Assembly (NCBI RefSeq): GCF_007570935.1
Contig: NZ_VLLR01000002.1
Coordinates: 248,001 to 312,000, forward strand
Reading direction: 5' to 3'
DNA length: 64,000 nt
DNA from: Lactobacillus sp. LL6
GTDB lineage: Bacteria > Bacillota > Bacilli > Lactobacillales > Lactobacillaceae
In this document: positions 10,001-19,143 of the stretch, one piece after another
How the letters are laid out: every line of letters starts with the position of its first letter
How positions within the stretch are numbered: the first letter of the stretch is position 1
Translations under genes and position numbers: made by a program
Notes under the pieces: model-generated
The model's database searches: none
What the model saw: the letters and a program-made list of their open reading frames with translations, nothing else
What the model was told of the DNA's origin: nothing

Positions 10001-13000
10001 CCTTAAAGCCATCAAGGATGTATCCACGCTTGATCAAATCTTGAACATAATCTTGTGAACCGTTGAATGAAATTGCAGTATTTTCCTTACCACTATTATT
10101 GTAAGTATTCATAGTGATAGGGTTTGCGGCATCATTTCTATCAATAATAGTCAGATGAGCTAATTGGTCAGTTGGAGCAGGCTTTGCATTAGGAGTGTAG
10201 ATAATAGTTGCATCTTGAACTGTATCAGTTGGGTTAACAGTTAAACCATTTACACTACCATCATCATTTGCATTGATAGTACCTGAGATGTAGTAGCCAT
10301 CAACCTTGTGAGCTGCTACTTCTGCCATCTTATCATTATCGCTTGTCCAAACAATTGAGCCCTTGCCAGTGATGTTGCCATCTTTATCAATAGTTACCAA
10401 GTTTCCTGTTACAAGGTCGATCGTCCCTTCACCATGGAAGTTGACTGTTTGTGTTTGATCAGCTAGACCATGTGCATCTGGCTTAGTGCCATCTGTGAAG
10501 ATGTACTTGATGTTACGAGTAAGAGTCTTTTCCAGATCAGTCTTGGCAAGTCCTGGTTGAGGGTTCTTGTTAGATGGATTATCTGGATGATTTGGATCTA
10601 CTGGGTGATCTGGGTCAACTGGCTTGTCTGGTGTTACTGGACGAGTTGTGTGCTTGACGTGGATCGTGACAACTGTATTGCCCTTTGTGATCTCAGCTGG
10701 GATAGTCCCATCTGTTGATACATATTCATAACCACGCTCTTCAAGGCTATGCAAATCAGTATCTGAATTGTAAGTTACCTTAGTGCCAGTTTCTACATCA
10801 CCAGTATTAGTACCCACACCTTGAATGTCAACACCGTCAGTATCATCGTGGAACTTAACGATCAATGAACCTTGCTCTGCCTTTTCATCCGGTGCATAAG
10901 TTACATTTACGGTGTAGTCTGAACCATCATGTGAAGTTTTAGCTGAATCTACATTAGTGTTGTCAGTTGAATCCTTATCAACACTTACTACATGGTAGCC
11001 AGGAATCTTAGGACTGTTCTTTGAACTAAATTCTTGATCTTCTGACCAAGTGAGCGGAGTTGTCCACTTGCCAGTTACCTTATCAAGAACGCCTTTAGCT
11101 GTGAAGTTGACTGGCTGCTTGACATCTTCTGGTGTGTATTCACCAGCGCCTTGGTAGTGAATAGTACGAGTGATGGTCTTTTGAAGGTCATCTTCACTAG
11201 TACCATTTGGATACTTAGGCTGATCCTTTGGATCTCTTGGATCGTTAGGGTTGATCGGCTTGTCTGGCTCTCCTGGATTATTAGGATCTACCGGAGTTGT
11301 ACCATGCTTCAAGTGGATAATGAAGTTGTTCTTTGAAGCATCTTTATCAAAGATTTCAGTACCATCAGTATAATCACTTGAGACAAATACGTAACCCTGG
11401 TTGACAAAGTTATTGATCTTGTCTTGGCTGGTGTAAGTGATGTTTGTACCAACTTCGCCGCTTAAGTCATCAGATCTAAGATCCTTGTTAGTTGTATCAT
11501 CATGATATACAACCTTACCTGTTGTTGTTTCTGCAGTTGGGGTTGGATCCTTTTCATAAACTACAGTTACTGTGTAGTCATTATCGCCATGCTTGATAGT
11601 TGAAGCATTAACATTCTTGCCATCAGTTGAATCCTTATCGACACTCTTAACATGATAGCCTGGGATCTGCGGTGTTGTAACTGCAGCTACTGTTTGATCA
11701 CTTGACCAAGTAAGCGGTGTTGTCCACTTGCCAGTTACCTTGTCAAGAACGCCTTTAGCTGTAAAGTTGACTGGCTGCTTGACATCGTTTGGAGTGTATT
11801 GATCTGCTCCTTCATAGTGCACAGTACGAGTGATGGTCTTTTGAAGGTCATCTTCACTACTGCCGCTTGGATACTTAGGCTGATCCTTTGGATCTCTTGG
11901 ATCATTAGGGTTGATCGGCTTGTCTGGCTCTCCTGGGTTATCTGGGTTAACTGGAACCGTATCATGTACCAGATGAACTTCGAAGTTATTCTTTGAAGCA
12001 TCTTCGTTATAAACTTCTTTGCCATCAGTAAAGTTATTAGATACAAGCTTATAACCCATGTTTTCATAATCGGTGATCTTATCCTGGCTAGTGTAGCTGA
12101 TCTTTTCTCCAACTTTGCCCTTGAAGCTATCTGACTTCAATGTTTGACCAGTTGTATCATCGATATACTTGATGCTTCCTGTTGTATCTTCTGCAGGAGT
12201 TGGAGCTGGGGTCTTGGAGTAAACTACCGTGACAGTCATGTCTTTATCACTTGGAGCAACAGTTTGTCCAGCAACACTGGTCTTATCAACTGTATCGTAG
12301 CCTACTTCCTTAGGATCTTTAGAAGCTACTTCTTTAAAGCTGCCTGAAACTGGATTCCAAGCACGATCACCATCTTGTGTATCAGCCTTGCCATCGCCAT
12401 TAGTATCATAACCAAGAAGGTCTCCTGTTACCTTATCAACGATTGCAGTACGAGTGAAGTTGACATGTTCTACTTCTTGACTTGTACCATCTGGTGCACC
12501 ATTGACCTTGTTACCCTCATCATCTACATAGTTGATAGTTCTAGTAACAGTCTTATTCAAACTAGTTTCATCAACTCCGTCTGGATACTTAGGACCGTCT
12601 GGATCACTTGGGTTGACTGGATCAGTTGGCTTCTTAGGATCATCTGGTTTAACTGGGATAGTTTGATGGCCGTAGTAAACAACTACATTGGCATCTTGAG
12701 TATCTCCAGTTACAGTAACATGATCGACCTTTTCTTTATCTGGAGCAGTGTAGCCATGACTTGATAAATCAGGAGACTTAACTTCAGCCCAATCACCAGT
12801 GTTCCAGCCTTCTGGGTTCTTAGAATCAACAGTGTAAGTCTTGCCGTCTGCACTGACTTTTCCGTAGCCTACAAAGTTGCCGTTATTATCAGTAATGCGA
12901 TCACGGTGAAGAGTTACCTTTTGTGTCTGTGGCTCAGCCAAACTGCTTGGGATATCCTGACCTGTCACACTGTCTTTGTAAGTGATGGTCCGAGTTACAT

Positions 13001-16000
13001 CCTTGGTTTCGTCAGTTGCCTTGTAAGTAGTTACTGGTGTTTGTGGAGTATGACGGTAAGTTACAGTAATATCTTGGAACTTGCTGTCTGGCAAGACACT
13101 AGTTGATGAAACTGTTGGTATATCTACACTGTCAAACTTCTTGCCATCCTTATCTTGAACACTGGCTGGAGTTTGTGAATCAACTTGGTCAAAGCTTGCG
13201 CTGTTTGGCATCCAAGCACGAGTTGCATCTTGAGTATCTGCCTTGCCATCGTTATCAGTATCATAACCCACGATCTTGCCAGTTACCTTATCAACGATCG
13301 CATGCTTAGTGAAAGTTACACTTTGAGTATAGTCACTCTTGCCATCTGGAGCACCATTTACTGCAGTAGTTGTACCATCATCATTTACACCTACATAGTG
13401 GATATTGCGAGTTACAGTCTTTTCAAGGTCTTCTTTAGTCAAACCTTCTGGATATTTAGGACCTTGTGGGTCATCTGGATTGACTGGATCAGTTGGCTTT
13501 TTAGGATCATCTGGAGTTACTGGAACATAAGTATGATCATAGTAAACATTGATCGTTTGATCCTTAGTATTGCCATCAACTGTCTCATGAGCGACCTTTT
13601 CCTTGTCAGGAGCAGTATAACCGTGACTTGATAGGTCTGGTGACTTAACTTCTGCCCATGACTTGTCATCAGTTGTCCAATCATCACTTGGAGTAAATGT
13701 CTTGCCATCTTCAGAAATAGTTCCATGACCAACTATCTTGTTATTATTGTCTAAAACTACCTGACGAGTGATCTTCGCAGTTTGGGTAGTTGGATTATCC
13801 TTGATCAAGTCTGCTGGGATCTTTTCTCCAGTTTGCTTGTCATAGTAGTTGATCGTTCTAGTGACAGTCTTTTCTTCTGGAGTAGCTGCGTAGTGGTAAG
13901 TAGTATCTGCAGGCTTTAAGCTGTAGATCACATTAACTGTTAAATCATTTGCATTATCTGGAACTGATACTTCATATTTCTTAACGCTTCCGCTGCCGCC
14001 ATCATATTCCTTCTTATCTACATGGTTAAAGATGTAGTCATTACTATTGAATTCAATGTTTGGACGCTCTTGAGTTGAAGCGAATTCATAGCTGTTGCCG
14101 TCAGAAGTCTTGCCATCAACTGTCTTAGTCCAAGTAATACCCTTTGATTGATCTTCAAGCGGAGTCAGATCAGTTGCAGACTTGACAAACTTGTTAGTTA
14201 CCTTGTCAACGATGCCGCTACCCTTGAACTCAACAGTTTCTGTCTTAGAATCTGCGATCTTGTTTCCTTGTTCATCAAGGTAGTTGATCGTTCTAGTTAC
14301 TGTCTTATCAAGGTCGCTCTTGGCATATCCTGCACCTGGGTGTTCAGGATCTACTGGAGCTGTATCATGAACTAAGTAAATAGTGAAGTCTTGGCTCTTT
14401 GAAGCATCATTATCAAATTCTGGGAACTTGATGCTGTCTTGAGAATCACCGATTGAGCTATTGTCGGCATCATTTACAGCACTATCAAACTTATATCCAG
14501 CATTGATAAAGGTATCTACCAAACTCTTCTCACTTGGGAAGGAGATCTGGGTGCCGCTGTTGCCATCAGCTGTCAAACCATCGATCAAAGTCTTGTTAGC
14601 AGTCTTATCAACGATCTTCAAACTTGCATGTTGTATATCTGGAGCTTGAGGAGTGTAGATAACATTGATTACTTGGTTTTGACCAGCAACAGGCTTAGCA
14701 AAACTTACATTGGTTTGATTTGGAGTATAACCTTTGACATCTGGTGATTTAACATCAGTGAAACTATCCTTATCTGGAGTTGAGCTCTTTACTTCACCAG
14801 TTACAGCATCAAATACATTAGTAAAGGTGATAGTTTGAGTTGGGCTATCATCAGGAGCTTTAGTACCATCTGACATAATGTAGTGGACTTTAGCAGTTGA
14901 TGGAACTTTTTCAGTCTTTTCATTATGGTCAAGATAGATCTTGAAGCTTTGAGTATTGTTGTCAATATCATCAAACTCTGGGAAGCCGCTGCCATCAGCA
15001 GGATTATAAGTGATCTCCTTGGTACCATTAGTAGTATCTTCAGCGTTGACATACTTGTAACCGTTATTAAGGTAGGCTTGAACTGTTGGGGTCAAACCAT
15101 CAAAGCTGATCTTAGCACCGCTTGTTCCATGAGGATTTTCAAAGCTGCCAAGTACCTTGTTGTTGGTCTTGTCGATCACTTCAACTGTAGCCTTTTGTGG
15201 GGTTACTGGAGTATCAACTGGTGAATAAGTTACAACTGTGTATGGATTCTTGCCGTATTCAGTCTTTTCACCTGGAACGTTCTTGGTTGATTCAGTATAG
15301 CCTGCAAGTTCTGGAGTTGGAACATCTTTGTAGTTTGGTGTTTCTGTTGTCCAGTCTCCGCGTGTAACTGTACCAGTTACCAAGTCAGTCTTGTCAGTCT
15401 TAGTCCAGTTGACGGTTTGAACATCATCTTTAGGTGCCGCTGGCTTATCTGGCTTGTTGCCTTCAACGATGTAGTGAACTGTAGAAGTTGTGGTACCCTT
15501 TTCAGTATTAGTATCAAACTTGTGAGCTAAGTAAATAGTAAAGTTTTGAACATCGCTAGTATCAGTGTTGAACTTGCCATAGTCAATACTTGAGGCTCCT
15601 CCAATGTCAGTGCCGGTGATGTCACTTACATTCTTAAGGTCTTGAATTGGAGTACCTTCTACTGCCTTAACAAATTCATATCCTGAGTTAAGGTAGGATT
15701 GCAATGCCTGCTTTGAACCATCTGCGTCTTCTGATGGCGCACCCTTAACAGTAAAGATGATCGACTTGTCGCTTTCACCATTGTAGTTAGTAAAGTAAGT
15801 CAAAGTCTTGGCTGGTTGTGGGTTGTCTTTATCTGTAATATCTACGATAGTTACCTTAGCCTTTTGAAGGTTTTGGTCAGGATCATAGATAAAGGTTGCA
15901 GAGTGATCCTTAGAAGTTGGATCTACCTTGATCTCAACTGCGCCATCACTTACTGGAGATGACTTACCATCGTTATATACATACTTGAGCTTGTAGCCTG

Positions 16001-18938
16001 GGATCTCTTCTGGTGTAAAGTGTTCAAGTGTGTCACTTTCTGGAGTCCAAGTGATTGATTCTTCACCAGTCAAAAGATCCTTAGTTCCATCACCTTTGAA
16101 GGTCACAGTTTGAGGTGCTTTAGAGTAAGTCTGAGTAGAACCATTGCCCGGCTTGCCTTCTACATCTGAATCAGTAAAGATGTAGTGGAAATTACGTTCT
16201 ACTGTTTCAGTCTTGTGGATCGGTTGAGTTTCGTGACCGTAGTAGATGTTGTATACACGACTTGTGCCAAGGTCTTCTGGAGAAATGTTCCAGCTCGCTA
16301 CTCGGCTACCATTATCTGGGGTTTCAGCTGTCGCATTCAATCCACCAGTTGGAGCAGTGTAATGTTGGGCAGTTAGATCTGGAGAGTTTTTGATTAAAAA
16401 TCCAGTAGTTCCATCTTTAGCAACCCATCCTTCACCAATATCACCGTTGTTGTTAAGGCGGTAGCTTGTACCATCAGAATTTACAGTACCATAACCAATA
16501 AACTTACCGTTGTTATCAGTAATAGTACTACGAGTAAAGGTAGCAGTTTCAGTCACTGGATTAGAAACCTGAACATCACTCTTATCAATTACACTTTGAG
16601 GTATACGTTGTCCAGTTACCTTGTCGTAGTAGTTAATAGTACGAGTAACTGATTTTTCTTCAGTAGTAGCCTTGTAAGTTGGAGTGGTTGGTTTGGTGGT
16701 TTTATACCAAACAGTTACTTCTACATCATTCGAATTATGATTTATATTTGGTACTTCTTTTACATTCCCATTACCATCATTGTATGAAGAATCTTCAACA
16801 CGGGTAATTGTAAAATTATCAATTGCGGGAGAAGTCACTGAATTAAAAGTACCATTATCGCTATTAGTTCCTTTAAGAACCCAAGTATATGGGTCACTTT
16901 GATTAGTAACTTCAGTTGTACTATCTGGACCAGTTACGTACTTGCCAGTAGTCTCATCTAAGTAAGCAGTACCATTAAAAGTTAAGCTAGTACGGTAAGT
17001 TGGAGATGCAGTTTCACCTGGAGTATGACCGCTACCATCATTTCCCTCATATTTGTAGTTAACTGTTTCATTAACAGTCTTCATAGTTGTTTGAGAGGTA
17101 ATAACATGTTTAGGCGTATTCTTCTTATATAAAATAACTAAATTATCATTTGCAGGTGAACTACCGTTAGTAATGGCAGTATGGTTCTTATCATTTACAT
17201 GATAATCTTCACCTACCATTAAAGTTTTTTGCCCTACTAGTTCTTGTTTAGGATTAGTTGGAGTACCATAATAAACCTTTACATATTGATTTCCTTTTTT
17301 ATCAATATATTTACGCTCTACGGTAGTAATAGTTTTTCCATAAAGATAATCAGTCATCAATACCCCAATTTGGTATTTACCAACAACTGTACTACTTAAT
17401 CTACCAGAATATGGAGTATTAATTTCATCTTTGTTTTGTTGCACTACTGAAGAGTTAGCATATTTACTCAATGCCTCTTCAGGAGAAACATATGTGTAAT
17501 CAGGAATATCAAGGACAGCATTTTCAATATTATAGTGTTGTGAAGAAAGACCTGTTTGACTATATTCAGGGTGAACTTCCTCACCAGTATCTATATCAAG
17601 ATAACGAATATGCTGAGTTACTTTAATTGGAGTATGAGTAGCCCAAATTGCACCCTCTCCATCATCTGAGTATAAGTCTTTTTCATAAAGTTCAGTAGCT
17701 AAATTACCTACTAAGCCAGCAGAACTCTGATTGACACTATTAGGATCGGTTATACGATAATTAACAATCGTACCTTCGTCCATAAAGTGACTATCAAGCA
17801 TTCCTTTATAGCCATCACCAGTACCATGTATTACTCCAGCTGCGTTTTTATCTTTAACATAGTAATAAACATTGTCCCCTGGATTATTACGATCTGTCCA
17901 AAAAGTGACAATTCCACCGTGTTTAGTTTGGAATTGAGCAAATGTAATTAAATCTTTTGCTACATTTTTCCCTGAAATAGTAGCGGGAGCGCCACTTGGA
18001 ACAGCATATTTATAAGTTGGATCAGTATAAGTAATACTTGGATTATCATCATTAGCACTAGTTTGAACAGCTAATGATGCTTTAAGTAATTGAGAAACTT
18101 GCTTTTGACTTAACTTTTGAACATCAATTTGATTATCTTTATCATTTAAATCATTTATAGTAGTTTTAAGCAAATTAGTTTCAGCAGTCGATAAACTAGC
18201 TTTTTCAGTTTTTCCTTCTAATCCAGTTTTAGAAATATCTATCTGCTTATCTGTTACTATATTTTTATCTGAATTTATATTCTTTTTAGCTATATTACCC
18301 GCTGTGCCTTTAGATGAAAGAGCATCTTCTGGTAATGCAGCTTTAGTTGTAGAAGTTCCATCCTTAGTAATTTGTATATTACTTTGGTTTTGTTGTTCAA
18401 CAGTTTTTGCTTTTTGTTTTTGAATCTCAAGTGCAGCTTGAGTATTTTGATTTACTTCATTGTTTTCAGTATTTTTTGATACAGACCTATTACTTTTTTC
18501 AGTATCTGTATTAATACTTTCTTGGCTATCATTTAATGTTGTAGTATTTTTATTATCTTCAACACTATTACTTTTTTCGTTTACTTTTTTATTATCAGTA
18601 TTTTTCTCTGTAGTATCTACTCCAACATCAATGTTTTGATTTACATTAGCAGCATCAAAAGTAGCATCTTGACTACTGCTTTGAACTTGAACTACTGCTT
18701 TTTTAGCAACAGAAGTATCTACTGATGAATCTACTTTTTGACTATGACTTTCATCAGTAATATCTTTGTCTTCATTGTTACTTGTATCAGCATGAACAGT
18801 GGCAGAATTTGCACCCATCCATAAAGATGTTCCTAATAAAACGGAAGCAGCTCCGACTGTAAGCTTTCTAATCCCAAAATGGGATTGACGCTCTGCAGCT
18901 TCTTCCATTCTTTTAATATGATTATTTTTTGAAACCAT
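4023..18938 (-). CDS. Giant LPQTG-anchored mucus-binding (MUB-repeat) adhesin, 4971 aa
   Basis: This sortase-anchored surface protein is predicted to bind mucin or other host glycans. It starts with a YSIRK-type signal peptide (HFGIRKLTVGAASVLLG at residues 20-36, cleavage near 50). A Ser/Asn/Thr/Gln-rich stretch to about residue 290 and a unique region to about 560 follow. Then come roughly twenty MUB repeats by eye, each pairing a Muc_B2-like module (pattern K-TVTRTI-Y-D-G) with a MucBP-like beta-grasp module (pattern GSI-YIDDTTG ... GY-VS). Many are separated by Pro/Asp/Asn-rich linkers of the form TPVNPDNPGKPGEPINP. The C-terminus has an Asn/Gly/His/Trp-rich spacer, LPQTG at 4934-4938, a hydrophobic segment and a KKRRKKD tail. 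GGAGG lies 8 bases before the ATG. The frame is open throughout. Plus-strand ORFs inside it are shadows of its biased codons. Confidence 0.95.
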   Translation of the reverse strand: MVSKNNHIKRMEEAAERQSHFGIRKLTVGAASVLLGTSLWMGANSATVHADTSNNEDKDITDESHSQKVDSSVDTSVAKKAVVQVQSSSQDATFDAANVNQNIDVGVDTTEKNTDNKKVNEKSNSVEDNKNTTTLNDSQESINTDTEKSNRSVSKNTENNEVNQNTQAALEIQKQKAKTVEQQNQSNIQITKDGTSTTKAALPEDALSSKGTAGNIAKKNINSDKNIVTDKQIDISKTGLEGKTEKASLSTAETNLLKTTINDLNDKDNQIDVQKLSQKQVSQLLKASLAVQTSANDDNPSITYTDPTYKYAVPSGAPATISGKNVAKDLITFAQFQTKHGGIVTFWTDRNNPGDNVYYYVKDKNAAGVIHGTGDGYKGMLDSHFMDEGTIVNYRITDPNSVNQSSAGLVGNLATELYEKDLYSDDGEGAIWATHTPIKVTQHIRYLDIDTGEEVHPEYSQTGLSSQHYNIENAVLDIPDYTYVSPEEALSKYANSSVVQQNKDEINTPYSGRLSSTVVGKYQIGVLMTDYLYGKTITTVERKYIDKKGNQYVKVYYGTPTNPKQELVGQKTLMVGEDYHVNDKNHTAITNGSSPANDNLVILYKKNTPKHVITSQTTMKTVNETVNYKYEGNDGSGHTPGETASPTYRTSLTFNGTAYLDETTGKYVTGPDSTTEVTNQSDPYTWVLKGTNSDNGTFNSVTSPAIDNFTITRVEDSSYNDGNGNVKEVPNINHNSNDVEVTVWYKTTKPTTPTYKATTEEKSVTRTINYYDKVTGQRIPQSVIDKSDVQVSNPVTETATFTRSTITDNNGKFIGYGTVNSDGTSYRLNNNGDIGEGWVAKDGTTGFLIKNSPDLTAQHYTAPTGGLNATAETPDNGSRVASWNISPEDLGTSRVYNIYYGHETQPIHKTETVERNFHYIFTDSDVEGKPGNGSTQTYSKAPQTVTFKGDGTKDLLTGEESITWTPESDTLEHFTPEEIPGYKLKYVYNDGKSSPVSDGAVEIKVDPTSKDHSATFIYDPDQNLQKAKVTIVDITDKDNPQPAKTLTYFTNYNGESDKSIIFTVKGAPSEDADGSKQALQSYLNSGYEFVKAVEGTPIQDLKNVSDITGTDIGGASSIDYGKFNTDTSDVQNFTIYLAHKFDTNTEKGTTTSTVHYIVEGNKPDKPAAPKDDVQTVNWTKTDKTDLVTGTVTRGDWTTETPNYKDVPTPELAGYTESTKNVPGEKTEYGKNPYTVVTYSPVDTPVTPQKATVEVIDKTNNKVLGSFENPHGTSGAKISFDGLTPTVQAYLNNGYKYVNAEDTTNGTKEITYNPADGSGFPEFDDIDNNTQSFKIYLDHNEKTEKVPSTAKVHYIMSDGTKAPDDSPTQTITFTNVFDAVTGEVKSSTPDKDSFTDVKSPDVKGYTPNQTNVSFAKPVAGQNQVINVIYTPQAPDIQHASLKIVDKTANKTLIDGLTADGNSGTQISFPSEKSLVDTFINAGYKFDSAVNDADNSSIGDSQDSIKFPEFDNDASKSQDFTIYLVHDTAPVDPEHPGAGYAKSDLDKTVTRTINYLDEQGNKIADSKTETVEFKGSGIVDKVTNKFVKSATDLTPLEDQSKGITWTKTVDGKTSDGNSYEFASTQERPNIEFNSNDYIFNHVDKKEYDGGSGSVKKYEVSVPDNANDLTVNVIYSLKPADTTYHYAATPEEKTVTRTINYYDKQTGEKIPADLIKDNPTTQTAKITRQVVLDNNNKIVGHGTISEDGKTFTPSDDWTTDDKSWAEVKSPDLSSHGYTAPDKEKVAHETVDGNTKDQTINVYYDHTYVPVTPDDPKKPTDPVNPDDPQGPKYPEGLTKEDLEKTVTRNIHYVGVNDDGTTTAVNGAPDGKSDYTQSVTFTKHAIVDKVTGKIVGYDTDNDGKADTQDATRAWMPNSASFDQVDSQTPASVQDKDGKKFDSVDIPTVSSTSVLPDSKFQDITVTYRHTPQTPVTTYKATDETKDVTRTITYKDSVTGQDIPSSLAEPQTQKVTLHRDRITDNNGNFVGYGKVSADGKTYTVDSKNPEGWNTGDWAEVKSPDLSSHGYTAPDKEKVDHVTVTGDTQDANVVVYYGHQTIPVKPDDPKKPTDPVNPSDPDGPKYPDGVDETSLNKTVTRTINYVDDEGNKVNGAPDGTSQEVEHVNFTRTAIVDKVTGDLLGYDTNGDGKADTQDGDRAWNPVSGSFKEVASKDPKEVGYDTVDKTSVAGQTVAPSDKDMTVTVVYSKTPAPTPAEDTTGSIKYIDDTTGQTLKSDSFKGKVGEKISYTSQDKITDYENMGYKLVSNNFTDGKEVYNEDASKNNFEVHLVHDTVPVNPDNPGEPDKPINPNDPRDPKDQPKYPSGSSEDDLQKTITRTVHYEGADQYTPNDVKQPVNFTAKGVLDKVTGKWTTPLTWSSDQTVAAVTTPQIPGYHVKSVDKDSTDGKNVNASTIKHGDNDYTVTVVYEKDPTPTAETTTGKVVYHDDTTNKDLRSDDLSGEVGTNITYTSQDKINNFVNQGYVFVSSDYTDGTEIFDKDASKNNFIIHLKHGTTPVDPNNPGEPDKPINPNDPRDPKDQPKYPNGTSEDDLQKTITRTIHYQGAGEYTPEDVKQPVNFTAKGVLDKVTGKWTTPLTWSEDQEFSSKNSPKIPGYHVVSVDKDSTDNTNVDSAKTSHDGSDYTVNVTYAPDEKAEQGSLIVKFHDDTDGVDIQGVGTNTGDVETGTKVTYNSDTDLHSLEERGYEYVSTDGTIPAEITKGNTVVTIHVKHTTRPVTPDKPVDPDHPVDPNHPDNPSNKNPQPGLAKTDLEKTLTRNIKYIFTDGTKPDAHGLADQTQTVNFHGEGTIDLVTGNLVTIDKDGNITGKGSIVWTSDNDKMAEVAAHKVDGYYISGTINANDDGSVNGLTVNPTDTVQDATIIYTPNAKPAPTDQLAHLTIIDRNDAANPITMNTYNNSGKENTAISFNGSQDYVQDLIKRGYILDGFKAGNGAETKLNSFNDVTFGNFDNDPNTDQAFTLYLVHGTTTVTPDKPGHPGDPVDPTNPSGPKYPSGTDEHSVKRVGTQTVHYVGAGDKTPEDAVQTTTFTRTITFDNVTGKIVEDSGWNENSHKFDEETTPVVQNYHADKATAGGVTVTPDDLNKTVVVTYTPNGHIVPVDPEGNHIPGTDTPTFPTDPKDPTKVDTGIVPNVPDNWTPTSHKPGDNINPDPKDPGKDVPVPFNPVTPAPDQGSINVIVHDVTDNVDLPDYGKTSGSQDVGTKFDYNKQTTVSDLENKGYKVINPEVTIPGEITKGNTNVTIYVEHNIVPVNPDNPGKPGEPINPNDPDGPKWPSDTDKDSLTKTGTQTVHYTGAGEDTPKDSVTTVTFTHSMTIDKVTGKTTDNGWTPSTQTYQNIGTPTIPGYTADQVSAGGETVKATDGKIDREYTVHYTKNAVVENTKGSVTYIDDTDNGRTMETANFGGQVGDKIDYTTSDRVSYYEGLGYKLVGNNPFKDGEQTYVKDPNGNTFQLHFVHDTTPVNPDNPGAGYTKDDLDKTITRTVTYVYTDGTVAPQPQVQKVHFTGSGTYDKVTHQLVTVDKDGKITPGGQITWTPENSSFEEVPGFNLNGYYISSVKENGTNANVNMDNASVSGEDVTHNSTDSHIIITLTKKPETPVAANGSITYIDDTTGNVLEGGNFSGVVGQNISYTTKDRITHYESMGYKLVSNNFDDGKEVFTNGENKFEVHLAHLTTPVTPDKPGKPGEPVDPNNPDGPKYPDNYQPQNLTKTVTRDVTYVYTDGSQAQSPVHQEVKFNGNGVVDLVTGRLVIVDKDGNVTGNGDITWTPEDSSFEEVPGIDTTKYNIVGVKETNTNANVDNTGKIASETVTPKNNNSSIVITMDKKAPVENAQKASLTIIDRNDPANPITMGSYSDSGMPNSAIAFDGSKSFVDQLLKKGYVIDGYKAGNGAESKVDFDTVEFGKFDNDDNTDQTFTLYLKHTTTPVTPDKPGKPGEPVDPNNPDGPKYPQGTSKDDLTKSATQTVIYHYSDGSKADETKTVTVPDAFTRTIVFDNVTGQFVNTGSWTGSHSFNGVNTPVVNGYHADKKTAGEGTATVDNPTITDVVTYTPNGKIVPVDPEGNHIPGTDTPTFPTDPKDPTKVDTGIVPNVPDNWTPKDPNNKPGSNITPDPKDPGKDVPVPFNPVTPTPDKGSITVIVHDNTTGKDIPDYGKTSGSVDAGTKFTYDKTTTITDLENKGYKVVNPEVTIPGEVAKGNTNVTIYVEHDTVPVNPTNPGKPGEPINPNDPYGPKWPSESGNVSKDVTRTITFVDNNGKEVHAPVEQTVHFTAQGVMDKVTGKWTTPLTWSSDQTVNGQNVPFVENYHVTSISKDGEGTSSIKSVTLNHDSDSYKVVVSYEPNGHIVPVDPNGNKIPNVDNPTYPTDPNNPAKVTPNEPVPSIPGYTPEVPTVTPDNPGEDTPVIYTPIPADKGQVIVKVHDNTTGKDVPDYGYNSGEQEVGQKVDYNKNEVITNLTNKGYKVINPDVTIPSDITKGSQVVTIYVEHDIVPVNPTNPGKPGEPINPNDPNGPKWPSDTDKDSLTKTGTQTVHYTGAGDNTPKDSVTTVTFEHHLVIDKVTGKVVKDEGWTPNSQTYNKINTPVIEGYTADKSVVGGDTVTSSDNNINREYTVTYTAKTTPVTPVTPTPEPSVTTVVGKQTITFVDGDNNNTPLRDSDVQTHTFTITDGVPSENSYTFGTVNVPVIKGYVAEIKTAGGKTVTPNDPNAEVVVVYHKIGKIVPVDPDHNPIPGAETPQYKNDPEDPTKVVPDENVPIIDGYTPSQNTVTPTDPTEDTEVVYTKKTTPVEPDEPDTPDEPDKPTRPKKHRDSNKPKPSTPKKTNNYNYNNAPHAQNGYWNNNVAPHGQTVNGWSNNIGPHGEHVDANGNIVAPNGEIIGYVDKNGNPHYTKQLPQTGEKQTDTAAALLGGAAAGLSLIGLAGVKKRRKKD

Positions 18939-18968
18939 ATTCAGCCTCCAAAATCCTATTTTCCTTAA

Positions 18969-19000
18969 TTTTTATACTTTAATCATAACACTTTACCATA
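18969..19000 (-). promoter_or_regulatory. Candidate promoter of the first giant adhesin gene
   Basis: On the minus strand TTGTTT, 17 bases and TAAAGT lie about 40 bases upstream of the start codon and downstream of the neighbouring terminator. The match is moderate; the position is approximate. Confidence 0.35.
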
Positions 19001-19088
19001 TTAAAAAACATGAAACAATAAAAGTATTCATACCAATTAAATGCTAGTTTCTTTACATAGTGATTAAATTAATAATAATGTGAAACAA

Positions 19089-19143
19089 AAAAGACAAGTC
19101 ATCAACTAATCAATTATATTGATTTTAGATAACTTGTCTTCTT
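19089..19143 (-). terminator. Terminator of the second giant adhesin gene
   Basis: AAGACAAGTTATC pairs with GATGACTTGTCTTTTTT on the minus strand, 35 bases after the stop codon. It isolates the downstream adhesin gene transcriptionally. Confidence 0.85.

Noticed and set aside
11735-14801. Minus-strand ORFs in other frames inside the first adhesin (for example 11735-12112, 13517-13732)
   Set aside because: They are out-of-frame readings of the intact adhesin frame, with no start signals.
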